From the NCBI GenBank assembly GCA_002448235.1, contig DIXF01000007.1:1-64000 (forward strand): 64,000 nucleotides of DNA, written 5' to 3'. The DNA is from Syntrophaceae bacterium UBA6087 (GTDB lineage Bacteria > Desulfobacterota > Desulfomonilia > UBA1062). The position numbers and the translations under genes were made by a program. The notes under the pieces are model-generated. The model searched no databases, was not told the DNA's origin, and worked only from the letters and a program-made list of their open reading frames with translations. This document shows positions 35,912 to 45,080 of this stretch, piece after piece (position 1 is the first letter of the stretch; each line of letters begins with the position of its first letter).

Positions 35912-36034
35912 TTAAGCTCCGGATGGCGATATGATGCCACTATCGTTGCCGGAAGCCGCGGAAAGCTCCTGTGACTTCCGGGCGATGAACAGGGCAGGAT
36001 CCGGATGGCCGAACGTTATCTCTTGTATCTTCAT
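35912..36034 (-). CDS. Possible 40-residue protein
   Basis: A short frame beginning MKIQEITFGHPDPALF, with TGAGGGG seven bases before the ATG. It lies between the sensor kinase stop (98 bases away) and the secreted-protein start (46 bases). No family is recognised. It is reported for its start signal and position only. Confidence 0.3.
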   Translation of the reverse strand: MKIQEITFGHPDPALFIARKSQELSAASGNDSGIISPSGA

Positions 36035-36132
36035 GGAATACCCCTCACGCAAGAGAAAGATACACCTTGTTTTTAATGGGTATATGCCGGAATTGCAAGT
36101 CTCCGATGACATCATTTCAGACCCATTCATTT

Positions 36133-38439
36133 CTACGTATGCCGGTTCTCATCCGCATAGGCCGGTGAATGTGTTCCTTTATCATATGCCGGCAAGTATA
36201 CGGTAAAAAGAGATCCTTTCCCCGGCTTGCTTTCAACGGTAATAGTTCCGCCGTGATTTTTCAGGATGCCATGGACAACCGACAGCCCCATGCCGCTGCC
36301 CTTGCCCACTTCTTTCGTAGTATAAAAGGGATCGAAGATATGATCCATTACCTCTCCGGACATTCCACTGCCTGTATCACGGATCTTCAATTCAAGGTAA
36401 TCACCCGGTCTCAATTCCGGATGACCCGGGATCGAATCGAGATGCACATCTGCGAGGCTTACTTCTATAATCCCCCTCTGCGACACGAGGGCATCTGCTG
36501 CATTGTTGCAGAGATTCATGATAATCTGCTGAATCTGGGTCGGATCGCCCATGATGGTATCTGAAGGAGCATTGATGGAGCGTTGTATCTCAATGGTGCT
36601 CGGGAGAGAAGATCTGATAAAATCAAGAGTCTTCTCAATCAACGGAGTAATCTTAATCGGGCTTAATTTCTGTATGCCCTGCCTGCTGAATGAGAGGATC
36701 TGCTTTATGAGATCCTTTTGCCGATATGTAGCTTCAAGGGTCTGCTTCAGCATCTCATGGGTTTCGGTTCCCGGATCCGCCTCGTCCAGGAGCATCTCTG
36801 TATTAATGGTCATCGGATAGAGGATATTATTCAAGTCGTGCGCTATTCCCCCGGCGAATCTCCCGAGAGCCTCTATCTTTTGCGTTTGAACAAGCTGTGC
36901 CTCGATTTTCTTCTTTTCCTCTTCTGTACGTCTGCGCTCCGCTATTTCCTCACCAAGCTTTTTGTTCTTCTCTACCAGCTCGATCGTACGATCCTTCACA
37001 AGTTTTTCCAGATGATTATAATACTCCAGCAACTCTTCTTCCACCTGTTTTCGTTCGGTGATATCGCGGATTATGGCCTGATAATATCGCACGCCATCTA
37101 TCATCATTGAGTTCGTGCTGACCTCCACAGGAAAAACAGTTCCATCTTTCCGCAGGTGGAATGTCTCGAAAATAAGCCGTCCCTGTTGGTTGACCAGGCT
37201 CACGTCATGGTCAATACTATTCCTCGCTTCCGGGGCTCTGAGATTCCGTAAGTTCATGCCGATGAGTTCCTCGCGCGAATAACCGTACATTTTGGTGGCA
37301 TGAGCGTTAGCTTCATCGATCACCAGATCCTCTCCGGTAATAATAATGGCGTCGCTGGCATTCTGCATGAGGCTCTCAAGCCGGGCGAAAAGCGTTGCTC
37401 TCTGTGATTCCAGGGTGGTCAGGTACCGATAGTGGTTCGCCCGCCATCTCATCAGGAAAGACGTTGCAACTCCGCCAAGGGTGAGGAGTGCCAGGAACAC
37501 GATCAGAAAAATAACATGAGCCGCGTTCCTGATGGGGGCATAGATCTCTTCCCTGTCAATTTTTACGATCATGTACCAGGGGGAATCCGGCACCCTCTTG
37601 AGCAATGCGACCACCTCCACCCCCCGGTAATCCCTGCCTTCCACCATGCCTGTCACTCCGCTTACAGCCATTGACGCGGGAAGATCCGAACCGTTTAACG
37701 GCAGCCTGAGGTTGAGCGCCGTTGCTTTTTTGTGCCTGAGTTCGTTGAGGTATACTACCTCCGAGCCTTCTCTGCGGACGAGCAGTGATTCTGCCGATCT
37801 GCTGGGGGTAGGCCATTTCTGGATGAGGGGGAATAAGTTCTGCTCCGGGTCTATCTCCAATAAAATGTATCCGAGCAATACATTACTTTCATTCCGGATA
37901 TCCATCACGGGCGTCAGGACATAGAACACTATTGCGCCGTCCTGATTTTTGCGATGGAAGCCTATGAAGTGGACTTGTTCAAGCTTATCTTTTGCTGTTA
38001 TACCCTTGACGAGATTTTTAATCAAAGGAGAGAGCGGTTTCGCCGAAGGACCGCTTGACAAGTCAATACTGCCATCCGGCTTGAGCAGATAATGATTTAC
38101 GTAACCAGGCTTGTGACCGAAGTAGTTGAACAAGGTCTCAAGCTCGTGTTCGAGCTCGGGCGATTCATCGCCTTTCAGGCGCATCTCTACCCTGGAACGT
38201 ACGATATTATTGAGATACATGCCGGTGGCATCGGAGGCGCGTTCTTTCCTCCACTCCTCAATCTGGCCGACCTTGAGGCTTGCTATGGCTTCCAGCTGGT
38301 GCTCGATTTCATCCCGATAGGCAGCCTGATATCTGTTGTAGAAGTAATATCCGGAAGCCACTGCTGCGATAGTCAGTATGGCCATAGTCAGTACTATAAA
38401 CCATACAATATGTGATGATTTGTTCGCCTGCTGTTTCAT
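36133..38439 (-). CDS. PAS-domain sensor histidine kinase
   Basis: The 768-residue protein has a transmembrane helix (~10-33), a periplasmic Cache-like sensor region (~35-290) and a second helix (~297-320). A PAS/PAC domain (~345-470) follows, with GEDLVIDEANAHATKMYGYSREELIG, and a coiled coil (~475-525). HisKA has GGIAHDLNNILYP, and the HATPase has NLCNNAADAL and FDPFYTTKEVGKGSGMGL. It ends without a receiver domain. It should signal to an unlinked response regulator; no regulator gene is adjacent. A basic N-terminus follows a long AT-rich upstream region. Confidence 0.9.
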   Translation of the reverse strand: MKQQANKSSHIVWFIVLTMAILTIAAVASGYYFYNRYQAAYRDEIEHQLEAIASLKVGQIEEWRKERASDATGMYLNNIVRSRVEMRLKGDESPELEHELETLFNYFGHKPGYVNHYLLKPDGSIDLSSGPSAKPLSPLIKNLVKGITAKDKLEQVHFIGFHRKNQDGAIVFYVLTPVMDIRNESNVLLGYILLEIDPEQNLFPLIQKWPTPSRSAESLLVRREGSEVVYLNELRHKKATALNLRLPLNGSDLPASMAVSGVTGMVEGRDYRGVEVVALLKRVPDSPWYMIVKIDREEIYAPIRNAAHVIFLIVFLALLTLGGVATSFLMRWRANHYRYLTTLESQRATLFARLESLMQNASDAIIITGEDLVIDEANAHATKMYGYSREELIGMNLRNLRAPEARNSIDHDVSLVNQQGRLIFETFHLRKDGTVFPVEVSTNSMMIDGVRYYQAIIRDITERKQVEEELLEYYNHLEKLVKDRTIELVEKNKKLGEEIAERRRTEEEKKKIEAQLVQTQKIEALGRFAGGIAHDLNNILYPMTINTEMLLDEADPGTETHEMLKQTLEATYRQKDLIKQILSFSRQGIQKLSPIKITPLIEKTLDFIRSSLPSTIEIQRSINAPSDTIMGDPTQIQQIIMNLCNNAADALVSQRGIIEVSLADVHLDSIPGHPELRPGDYLELKIRDTGSGMSGEVMDHIFDPFYTTKEVGKGSGMGLSVVHGILKNHGGTITVESKPGKGSLFTVYLPAYDKGTHSPAYADENRHT

Positions 38440-38685
38440 GGTTGTTCGACCTGCATCAATAGTATGCTCCTTAAAAACGCCAATGCCCTAGTCTTAATAA
38501 TGCACGCATGTCAAGAAACATACCCATAATAGATCATATCACTTCAATGATTCGTTTAAACTATTAACCATGTTCTCTTTGATGACTTCACTTTCATATT
38601 GCCCAATACGTACTTAGTATAGATCTAAAAAATCGATTTGAAATATTTTCTGGGAGGGCCATACTTCTGCATACTTGCAGAAGGA

Positions 38686-38760
38686 GATGCCCAGCACGAT
38701 CTCGGTCGCTGTAAGGGTAATCAGCGCCATCCACATCTCAGGCTGAAAAATCCAACCCGT
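38686..38760 (-). pseudogene. 5' fragment of a TerC-family membrane protein gene
   Basis: The complement encodes TGWIFQPEMWMALITLTATE followed by IVLGI, matching the conserved start of TerC proteins (PE-W-AL-TLT-EIVLGID). The expected start codon is ACG at 38760 although AGGAGG lies at the right distance before it. Homology stops after 25 codons at an 8-base inverted repeat (38664-38671 with 38676-38683). A dead fragment; an ATG>ACG change and truncation are seen. Confidence 0.7.
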
Positions 38761-38827
38761 GGGTGCTCCTCCTCTGGAATCTGAGAATAATTCAAGGAAT
38801 CTGATAGCACTTCAGGGGTCGTAACGA

Positions 38828-39142
38828 TCAATAGGGCAACAGCATGAAAGGCCCCGAGAATCTTGCCACCACGATCTTTCCGTCCTCCTGGACTGCAACT
38901 ACCCGGGCATAATCGTGCCATATCCCTATCGGCGTCGAGACCTTGCCGTCTGCGCCGAACGATTCATCGAGGATGCCGGTGCTGTAGGTGATATCTTCCT
39001 GTGTCGGGGAGTTGTCGGTATCCTTTTCATCGTTCAATCCACCACCGTCACCTCCGCCGCCGCCTCACCCTCCTGCAGCCAGTACCGCGACTACAAGAAT
39101 CATGATGAGAAGAGCCATTGCCCTGAACTTGCTTGCTTTCAT
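38828..39142 (-). pseudogene. Broken lipoprotein gene with one delta-60 repeat
   Basis: From an ATG at 39142 behind GAGGAGGTGGC, the frame encodes a signal peptide (LLIMILVVAVLAAGG). An in-frame TGA (39067-39065) stands exactly where the lipobox Cys should be, followed by GGGGDGGG. The frame then continues through one delta-60 beta-propeller repeat (LDESFGADGKVSTPIG, then YARVVAVQEDGKIVVA) and stops at 38828. Family members carry many such repeats. Cys-to-stop plus truncation points to a pseudogene. Confidence 0.8.
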
Positions 39143-39596
39143 ATGCCACCTCCTCATTGTATATGTCTGCCCCTTGGACAAGGGCTTTCACGCAATTTTA
39201 GTACTAACTGCATGAACGACAGCTATCGAGCACACTCACAGGGAAAGAAAATATACAATATGAGAAATGTTGCAAATGCCTTTCAAAGCTTCGCTTTCTG
39301 CGGAAAAAACCGGAAAGGCATCGGCTTCCACAACGAGAACTCTGTCCCCATCCTCGATAAAAAGATAAAACAAGAATAAAATGGGGGCACCCACAATACT
39401 GTTCGGCATGGATGTTGCGCCAGGACAGTCGATACGGTGAGAAAGTAGCGCATGCGATTATTTTTCAGCAGTAGAAGATTAAAAGAACAAAAAGATGATC
39501 GTTGCCAGGGATAAAGAGGGTTGATACAGTAATAACGTATGAGGCGCTTCATGGAACGTTCTTATCTCATTATTGCCCGGTTGAGGAGACGAGAGA

Positions 39597-40136
39597 ATGC
39601 CTGCCGGCGGTAACAAGGGATATCCTTCCCGTTATGAAAGCCGGTTGACCCTGAAGAACGGCAAAGAGGTTCTTATCAGGCCGATCCTGCAGACGGACAG
39701 TGATCTCATCATCGATATATTCAACCGGATCTCCCCGAGATCGACCTATCAGCGGTTCCTGACAAAGCTGGAAGTCCTTTCTGAAGACATGCTCCACCAC
39801 TTCACCCACATCGACTACGAGACCGATTTCGCTCTCGTGGCCGTAGTTGAAGAGGGAGACAGCGACGCCGTCATTGCAGTGGCCCGATATATGTATGATC
39901 CCGCGGAAGACAACACCGACCTCGGCCTTACGGTCCGTGACGACTGGCAGAATCTCGGCCTGGGGAAAACGCTGCTGGAAATGCTCGTCTCCGTTGCCGG
40001 GAAACACGGCATCTCCCGTTTCAGGAGTATGATGGATGCAGGGAACACCATTATGGAAAAGATCCTCAAGGATCTCGGATATGAGGTGAAATATTCCCTG
40101 CGGAGCGGTTTCTATGAGGTCGAGATACTTGTCTGA
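39597..40136 (+). CDS. GNAT-family N-acetyltransferase
   Basis: The 179-residue protein has a GNAT fold. The N-terminal substrate half contains IRPILQTDSDLI and SPRSTYQRFL, as in acetyltransferases related to the Pat/acyl-CoA-synthetase-linked group. The acetyl-CoA loop is NLGLGKTLLEML, standing in for the usual Q/RxxGxG/A. GAGGAGACG lies upstream. The substrate (protein lysine or small molecule) is not predictable. It converges with the gene ending at 40208. Confidence 0.82.
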   Translation: MPAGGNKGYPSRYESRLTLKNGKEVLIRPILQTDSDLIIDIFNRISPRSTYQRFLTKLEVLSEDMLHHFTHIDYETDFALVAVVEEGDSDAVIAVARYMYDPAEDNTDLGLTVRDDWQNLGLGKTLLEMLVSVAGKHGISRFRSMMDAGNTIMEKILKDLGYEVKYSLRSGFYEVEILV

Positions 40137-40207
40137 GGCGTATTTAGGCGGGGAGGAGAGCCGGGGGTATCAGCCATCGGATGATGCCCTGCTGCCTCCG
40201 GACGGCA

Positions 40208-40933
40208 TCACTCATGGACTTCGCTGCCTTCGAACGCGCTGATCGATGCCCGGTCGTTTGCTTCATCGCTTGCAAAAAAGGCATCCGCGACCTTTTTCCC
40301 CAGGAACCTGCGGCGCTCTTCGATCTGCACCTGAAACATCTCCTGGATTGCCGCAGCCATGGCCTGCCTGTTCCGCACCAGATTCGGGTCGCGGAGGCGA
40401 TCGAAATTGTGTGTATGCGCCAGATAATCCTTGTATGCCAGATAATCGTCGAGGATCCGGTTTGCCTGTGAGGCGGCGTTTGCATCGAGCTTGCAGCCGA
40501 TGTACTCGCGAACCCTCCCCAGTACCACCTCCCGAGACTCTTCTCCCAAGCCCGACATGAAGAAGTCGAAGACATCGCGCACGTCCCTGTCGATCACGAG
40601 ATCTCCCTTTTCATCCGTACGGAGGCCTCCCCATACGTCGGAGCCGCGGAGCGATTCGGGCAGATCCCCGTACTTCGATACGTATCCGAGAGAATCCTTT
40701 GCATGCCGCTGCCGATTTTCAGTGGGTTCATAAGGAACAGTACTGCGCAGGGGCCGGTACTCCCTTTTATAATGCCTTGCCGGCTCCGGGGCGGCAGGCT
40801 CATGCCCGGCCTGTCCACGGGCGGGTTCGAGACTCAGCTCCTGCCTTTGTCCGAAATACACCTGCGCCCCTGCCCAGAAGGTAACCGCAGCAAACAGTAC
40901 AGCCAGAATTATCCAGGAAAGATGCTTTTTCAT
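40208..40933 (-). CDS. Lipase-chaperone-like protein, short at the C-terminus
   Basis: The 241-residue protein has an N-terminal membrane anchor (WIILAVLFAAVTFWAGA), a variable linker, then conserved lipase-specific foldase features: LPESLRGSDVWGGLRTDEKG, VRDVFDFFMSGLGEE and RRRFLGKKVADAFFA. LifO/Lif proteins sit on the periplasmic face of the inner membrane and fold a secreted lipase. Full-length members continue well past the AFFA motif, whereas this one stops about 25 residues after it. The GNAT gene ends 71 bases further on, leaving no room for the missing part. No lipase gene is in the window. It follows a small secreted-protein gene by 13 bases. Confidence 0.75.
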   Translation of the reverse strand: MKKHLSWIILAVLFAAVTFWAGAQVYFGQRQELSLEPARGQAGHEPAAPEPARHYKREYRPLRSTVPYEPTENRQRHAKDSLGYVSKYGDLPESLRGSDVWGGLRTDEKGDLVIDRDVRDVFDFFMSGLGEESREVVLGRVREYIGCKLDANAASQANRILDDYLAYKDYLAHTHNFDRLRDPNLVRNRQAMAAAIQEMFQVQIEERRRFLGKKVADAFFASDEANDRASISAFEGSEVHE

Positions 40934-40946
40934 TCTTACTTTACGT

Positions 40947-41390
40947 TTATTCGACCGTCGGGTCGCCATGCTCGGGCGCATCGTCCGGCGATGTGTCCCC
41001 GGGCCGGCCCGACTCGTCGTATGTTTCTTCTTCTCCGGCCTGATCCTCATCAACGGGGGGGAGGCCGTTATCCGTATGCTCGTCAATGAACTGATCGTCG
41101 AAGTAGGGTTCCTCATCCCGATCCCAGTCATCGAGCCCATTGTCCCGGCCCGGTAAAAGCCGCGAAGACTCATGATCTTCGCCATAGGATGAAGCCCGGA
41201 TGGTTTTGCCGATATTCCTGCCGGCTGCAGCATCCATCGGATAAGGAGCCGGTCCGGCCAAGGCTGCAACCGTCCGGCATTCACGGAACCCTGCGTCGGC
41301 GCGGGCATCTTGTGCGAACGCGGGGAGGGAAAGAATGGCCGTTGCGAGGAGAGATATCCATGTACCGGCGTCCAAACGTCTATGCTTCAT
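40947..41390 (-). CDS. Acidic secreted protein, unknown function
   Basis: The 147-residue product has a signal peptide (WISLLATAILSLPAFAQ, cleavage near 26). The mature region is dominated by Asp/Glu in its second half, which suggests cation binding or intrinsic disorder. It is co-directional with the lipase-chaperone-like gene 13 bases downstream and is probably co-transcribed. No family is recognised. Confidence 0.6.
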   Translation of the reverse strand: MKHRRLDAGTWISLLATAILSLPAFAQDARADAGFRECRTVAALAGPAPYPMDAAAGRNIGKTIRASSYGEDHESSRLLPGRDNGLDDWDRDEEPYFDDQFIDEHTDNGLPPVDEDQAGEEETYDESGRPGDTSPDDAPEHGDPTVE

Positions 41391-41540
41391 GGCAACCCCC
41401 TTTGGCTGTCATCCGTTCCGGCAAGATCTGCCAGATTTACCTTTTATTACTCCTAAAAGGCAACAATTTTCAATATTTTACTTCTGCCCGTCTTTACTCG
41501 CCTGTGCTCGTCGTTATTACTACGGTAAGGGAGGGCTCTT

Positions 41541-43271
41541 ATGGGGCTGCCGCTGTCCGACAACGCGCTGAAGATCCTGGAGGCAAGGTATCTGAAAAGA
41601 GACGGGCAGGGCATTGTCCTGGAGACCCCCGAAGAGATGTTCCGCAGGGTTGCCCGCCATGTCGCCGCTGCCGAGAAGGTCTTCGACCGGCAGGCAAAGA
41701 CAGGCGAATACGAAGAAAAGTTCTTCGACCTCATGTCAACGCTGACCTTCCTCCCCAACTCACCTACCCTCATGAATGCAGGCAGGCAACTTGGACAGCT
41801 CTCCGCATGCTTTGTTCTTCCCATCGAGGACAGCCTGGAATCCATTTTCGAAACGCTCAAGGAAACCGCCCTGATCCATAAGAGCGGAGGCGGTACCGGG
41901 TTCTCCTTCAGCAGGCTGCGGCCGGCGAACGATATCGTCCAGACGACCAGCGGAATTGCAAGCGGGCCTGTTTCGTTCATGAAGATATTCAATGCGGCAA
42001 CAGAGATCATCAAACAGGGAGGGACGCGCCGGGGAGCCAATATGGGAGTCCTGCGGGTGGATCATCCCGATATCGAGCAGTTCGTGACGGCCAAAAGAGA
42101 TCCCGGAGAGCTTAAAAGCTTCAACCTCTCGGTGGGCATCACAAACGAGTTCATGGAGGCATTCGAGCAGGACGGCGATCATGCACTGGTCAATCCGAGG
42201 AACAAGCGCGCGGTCAAAAAGATCGGCGCCCGCGAGCTCTTCCGTCTCATTGCCGAATGCGCATGGGAGAGCGGCGAACCGGGACTTCTCTTCCTCGACC
42301 GCATCAACCGGGACAACCCCACGCCCTTCCACGGCCCCATCGAGGCTACGAACCCCTGCGGTGAGCAGCCGCTGCTCGCCTACGAATCGTGCAACCTCGG
42401 GTCCATCAATCTGGTGAAGATGCTCCGCAAAGGAGTGAAATCGATGGAGGTTGACTGGGCCAGGCTGGGAGAGACCGTAGACCTGGCCGTGCGTTTTCTC
42501 GATGACGTCATTGAAGTCAATCATTTCCCCATCCCCGAGATCGAACGGATGACCCGTGCAAACCGCAAGATCGGCCTGGGGGTCATGGGATTTGCCCATT
42601 TCCTCATCCTGATGGGCATTCCGTACGGATCGCGGGAGAGCCTTGGCCTGGCGGAGGAAATCATGGCCTTTATCACGGACGAAGCCCATACGGCATCCCG
42701 CGGGCTTGCGGCAAAGCGGGGAGATTTCCCGAATTTCGCCTCAAGCATCCATGCCAGAAGGAAGGAGCCGCCCATACGCAACGCCATGATAACGACTATA
42801 GCCCCGACGGGAACCTTGAGCATAATCGCCGGGTGCTCGTCAGGGATCGAGCCCCTGTATGCGGTGTCGACCTCCCGCGTCGCGGCAGGAGGGGTGGAGC
42901 TTTCCGAGATCGACCCCGTGTTCAGGCAGATCGCTCGCGAACGTGGCATGTATGATGCCGGGCAGCAGGTCCGGGAGTGTTCGCGAAGCCTGCCTCTTAC
43001 CCGGCCCCCTATCCCTCCCGAGATGGGAAGGCTGTTCGTGACGGCCATGGATATCCCGCCTGTTCAGCACGTGAAGATGCAGGCGGCGTTCCAGCGCCAT
43101 ACGGACAATGCCGTGTCGAAGACCGTCAACTTCCCCTCGCACATCCCGGTGGAGGACATGATGGAGGTACTGAGGCTCTCCTACGAGCTCGGATGCAAAG
43201 GGGTTACCATCTACCGCGATCACAGCAGGGCCGGCCAGGTGATACGCTGCGGCACGGACAAGGTGTGCTGA
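41541..43271 (+). CDS. nrdJ: Adenosylcobalamin-dependent (class II) ribonucleotide reductase
   Basis: The 576-residue protein makes deoxyribonucleotides using a B12-derived radical. Class II/I-type catalytic features are present: LSACFVLPIEDSLESIF, KSGGGTGFSFSRLRP, NPCGEQPLLAYESCNLGSIN with the active-site Cys, and APTGTLSIIAGCSSGIEP. The C-terminus ends CGTDKVC, and its two Cys suit redox shuttling. No separate radical subunit is adjacent, fitting the class II type. It is compact for the family but no core motif is missing. GGAGGG precedes the ATG. It converges with the next gene, the two stops being three bases apart. Confidence 0.93.
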   Translation: MGLPLSDNALKILEARYLKRDGQGIVLETPEEMFRRVARHVAAAEKVFDRQAKTGEYEEKFFDLMSTLTFLPNSPTLMNAGRQLGQLSACFVLPIEDSLESIFETLKETALIHKSGGGTGFSFSRLRPANDIVQTTSGIASGPVSFMKIFNAATEIIKQGGTRRGANMGVLRVDHPDIEQFVTAKRDPGELKSFNLSVGITNEFMEAFEQDGDHALVNPRNKRAVKKIGARELFRLIAECAWESGEPGLLFLDRINRDNPTPFHGPIEATNPCGEQPLLAYESCNLGSINLVKMLRKGVKSMEVDWARLGETVDLAVRFLDDVIEVNHFPIPEIERMTRANRKIGLGVMGFAHFLILMGIPYGSRESLGLAEEIMAFITDEAHTASRGLAAKRGDFPNFASSIHARRKEPPIRNAMITTIAPTGTLSIIAGCSSGIEPLYAVSTSRVAAGGVELSEIDPVFRQIARERGMYDAGQQVRECSRSLPLTRPPIPPEMGRLFVTAMDIPPVQHVKMQAAFQRHTDNAVSKTVNFPSHIPVEDMMEVLRLSYELGCKGVTIYRDHSRAGQVIRCGTDKVC

Positions 43272-43274
43272 GGC

Positions 43275-44903
43275 CTAGTCGTCGTCCTCGTCATCCTCAT
43301 CGATTTCGCACTGCTGATCCTTCACGATATATACGAACGTGCAGAACCGGGCCTCGTCACCCGTACCTTTCCAGAACCCGTAGCAGGTGATGAGCTGGCC
43401 CTCGTCAATATCGGAGAAGGAGACAAGGCGGTCGGACTCTCCGGTGGTATCGATCCCGGTTGCCAAAAACATGATCCTGACCGTTGCATCGCAGTCGGTC
43501 TCTCCGGTATCGACCAGGATGGTCCTTTCGAGGATGCTGCATATGTCTACGACTTCTCCCCTGACCGACTCGGGGGTGATCCTGAGCTCCAGGGAATCGC
43601 CGCATCCCCTGATGACCCTCACGTGGTACGGGTACAGGCTGAGAAACTCGATCATATCCTCAGGGAAGAGGCCGTCGCCTTCGATGGCGATTCGGGTGTC
43701 TGCCGTGATGAATATCCTCTCGGTCCCGCCTGCAGAGAGATTGATCGTAAGGTAGTATCCGCCGTCGGCCTTTTCTACATCCCCTGTGGTGCCGGACACC
43801 TCGTCAGCCTTGATATGCACGACGGCCGCGTAGAATTTCCGGTCCGTCACGTCGAGCTTGCCGATCACCAGGACCTTCATATCCGCCTCGACTGCCTCCG
43901 CCGGGGTATTGCATCCCGAGAAGAGGAGCGTCCGCTCGTCGAGGATGACCGTGACATCGCCGGCTATCGCTTCTCCCGACGAGGGGGCCAGCGTGAAGGC
44001 CGTGTCGTCGACAGGCTCCATGACCGTGCCCTTCAGGCACAGCGCATTGCCGATGACCACGAGCGTCGCCTCGAAGCATCCGTCATCGACCGTGCCCCTG
44101 ACCGTCACGTGCTGCCCTTCTTCCAGATCGGAAGCACACCCGAACGAGCCGTCTTCCTTGAATATGAGGGTTTCATCGTTTATCCGGACATCGATGTTCC
44201 CGAGGCAGCCGCGGTCACGCTTCAGCGTGAATGACTCCGGTGTGCCGTCGCCGTTCTTGTCATTGACCCCGCATACGGTTCCCTTGATGAGCGTGGGACA
44301 TTTCGGCAGGGCTTCCCTGGTCATCACGTCGACAAAGACGACGGGCCTGAATATGCACTTGCCCGATTCTCCCGCCTCATGGAGATTGATGGATTTGTCC
44401 GCGTCGATATCGAGCCTGATATAAATTGTCGCGCCTTCCTCGACAACGATGCGGGAGCGGGGGTTGAGGTCGATCTTGCCGCTGGGGACCTTGATCTCCA
44501 TCTCTTCGCACGGTCCGCCTTCGGCCTCGACCTTTAAGATCTTCAGTCGTACCTTTTCATATGTTCCGACCGGTACTTCCTCGTTGAGCTTGAGGAAGAA
44601 ATCCTCGTCCCGGTATTGAAGGAGATCGAACCTGTAGCCTTCGTCCGAGCTGAAGATGACTACGGCGTCGTCTTTCTCGGAAGGGATCAGGGATACTTCG
44701 GTAACCGTTACCCAGATGTGTGAATATTCATCCGCAGGCCCGTCCGTAAGCAGGATGCCCACCTTGCCGTACGATCCTTCCGCCTTGACATCTCCGTCAG
44801 ACGAGTTGCTTCCTCCGGAATTGCATCCGCCAAAGCTCAGGAGAACAAGCAGACAGGCGGCCAATATGCCCAGTTCCCAAGATAATCCGACCCTGCATTT
44901 CAT
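43275..44903 (-). CDS. DUF4382/DUF5666-type lipoprotein
   Basis: The 542-residue protein has a lipoprotein-type signal peptide with Cys27 in SFGGC and a Ser/Gly tether. The N-terminal ~150 residues match DUF4382 (GKVGILLTDGPADEYSHIWV and VTEVSLIPS). The rest is a series of beta-barrel-like repeats resembling DUF5666 (ADMKVLVIGKL, DEGQLITCYGF). The tail is strongly acidic (DEDDEDDD). It is likely anchored in the envelope; function unknown. The acidic tail may bind cations. Confidence 0.8.
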   Translation of the reverse strand: MKCRVGLSWELGILAACLLVLLSFGGCNSGGSNSSDGDVKAEGSYGKVGILLTDGPADEYSHIWVTVTEVSLIPSEKDDAVVIFSSDEGYRFDLLQYRDEDFFLKLNEEVPVGTYEKVRLKILKVEAEGGPCEEMEIKVPSGKIDLNPRSRIVVEEGATIYIRLDIDADKSINLHEAGESGKCIFRPVVFVDVMTREALPKCPTLIKGTVCGVNDKNGDGTPESFTLKRDRGCLGNIDVRINDETLIFKEDGSFGCASDLEEGQHVTVRGTVDDGCFEATLVVIGNALCLKGTVMEPVDDTAFTLAPSSGEAIAGDVTVILDERTLLFSGCNTPAEAVEADMKVLVIGKLDVTDRKFYAAVVHIKADEVSGTTGDVEKADGGYYLTINLSAGGTERIFITADTRIAIEGDGLFPEDMIEFLSLYPYHVRVIRGCGDSLELRITPESVRGEVVDICSILERTILVDTGETDCDATVRIMFLATGIDTTGESDRLVSFSDIDEGQLITCYGFWKGTGDEARFCTFVYIVKDQQCEIDEDDEDDD

Positions 44904-45080
44904 ACCTCACTCCTTGTGTAAATCATTATTCATTCACCCCCTCCGGCAGATATCCTTTGAGGAAAGAGCCGGGATATGGGCGAAATCGTATTTTACAATA
45001 TTATGATAATAAAGGCAATGCTGAAAAAATCCAGTGTGCTGAGATATCCTCGGGACGCGCCAAGGCCTTTTCTGCGGTTC

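Larger units (their letters stand above)
38440..39596. other. Region of gene decay
   Basis: No intact gene is seen over about 1.15 kb. The minus strand carries two recognisable remnants: a TerC-like 5' fragment (38686-38760) and a broken delta-60-repeat lipoprotein gene (38828-39142). The rest is AT-rich without recognised content. Confidence 0.6.

Noticed and set aside
39065..39067. Selenocysteine recoding of the TGA at the lipobox
   Set aside because: A lipidated selenocysteine is not known, no obvious SECIS hairpin follows, and the gene is truncated after one repeat. Nonsense mutation is simpler.
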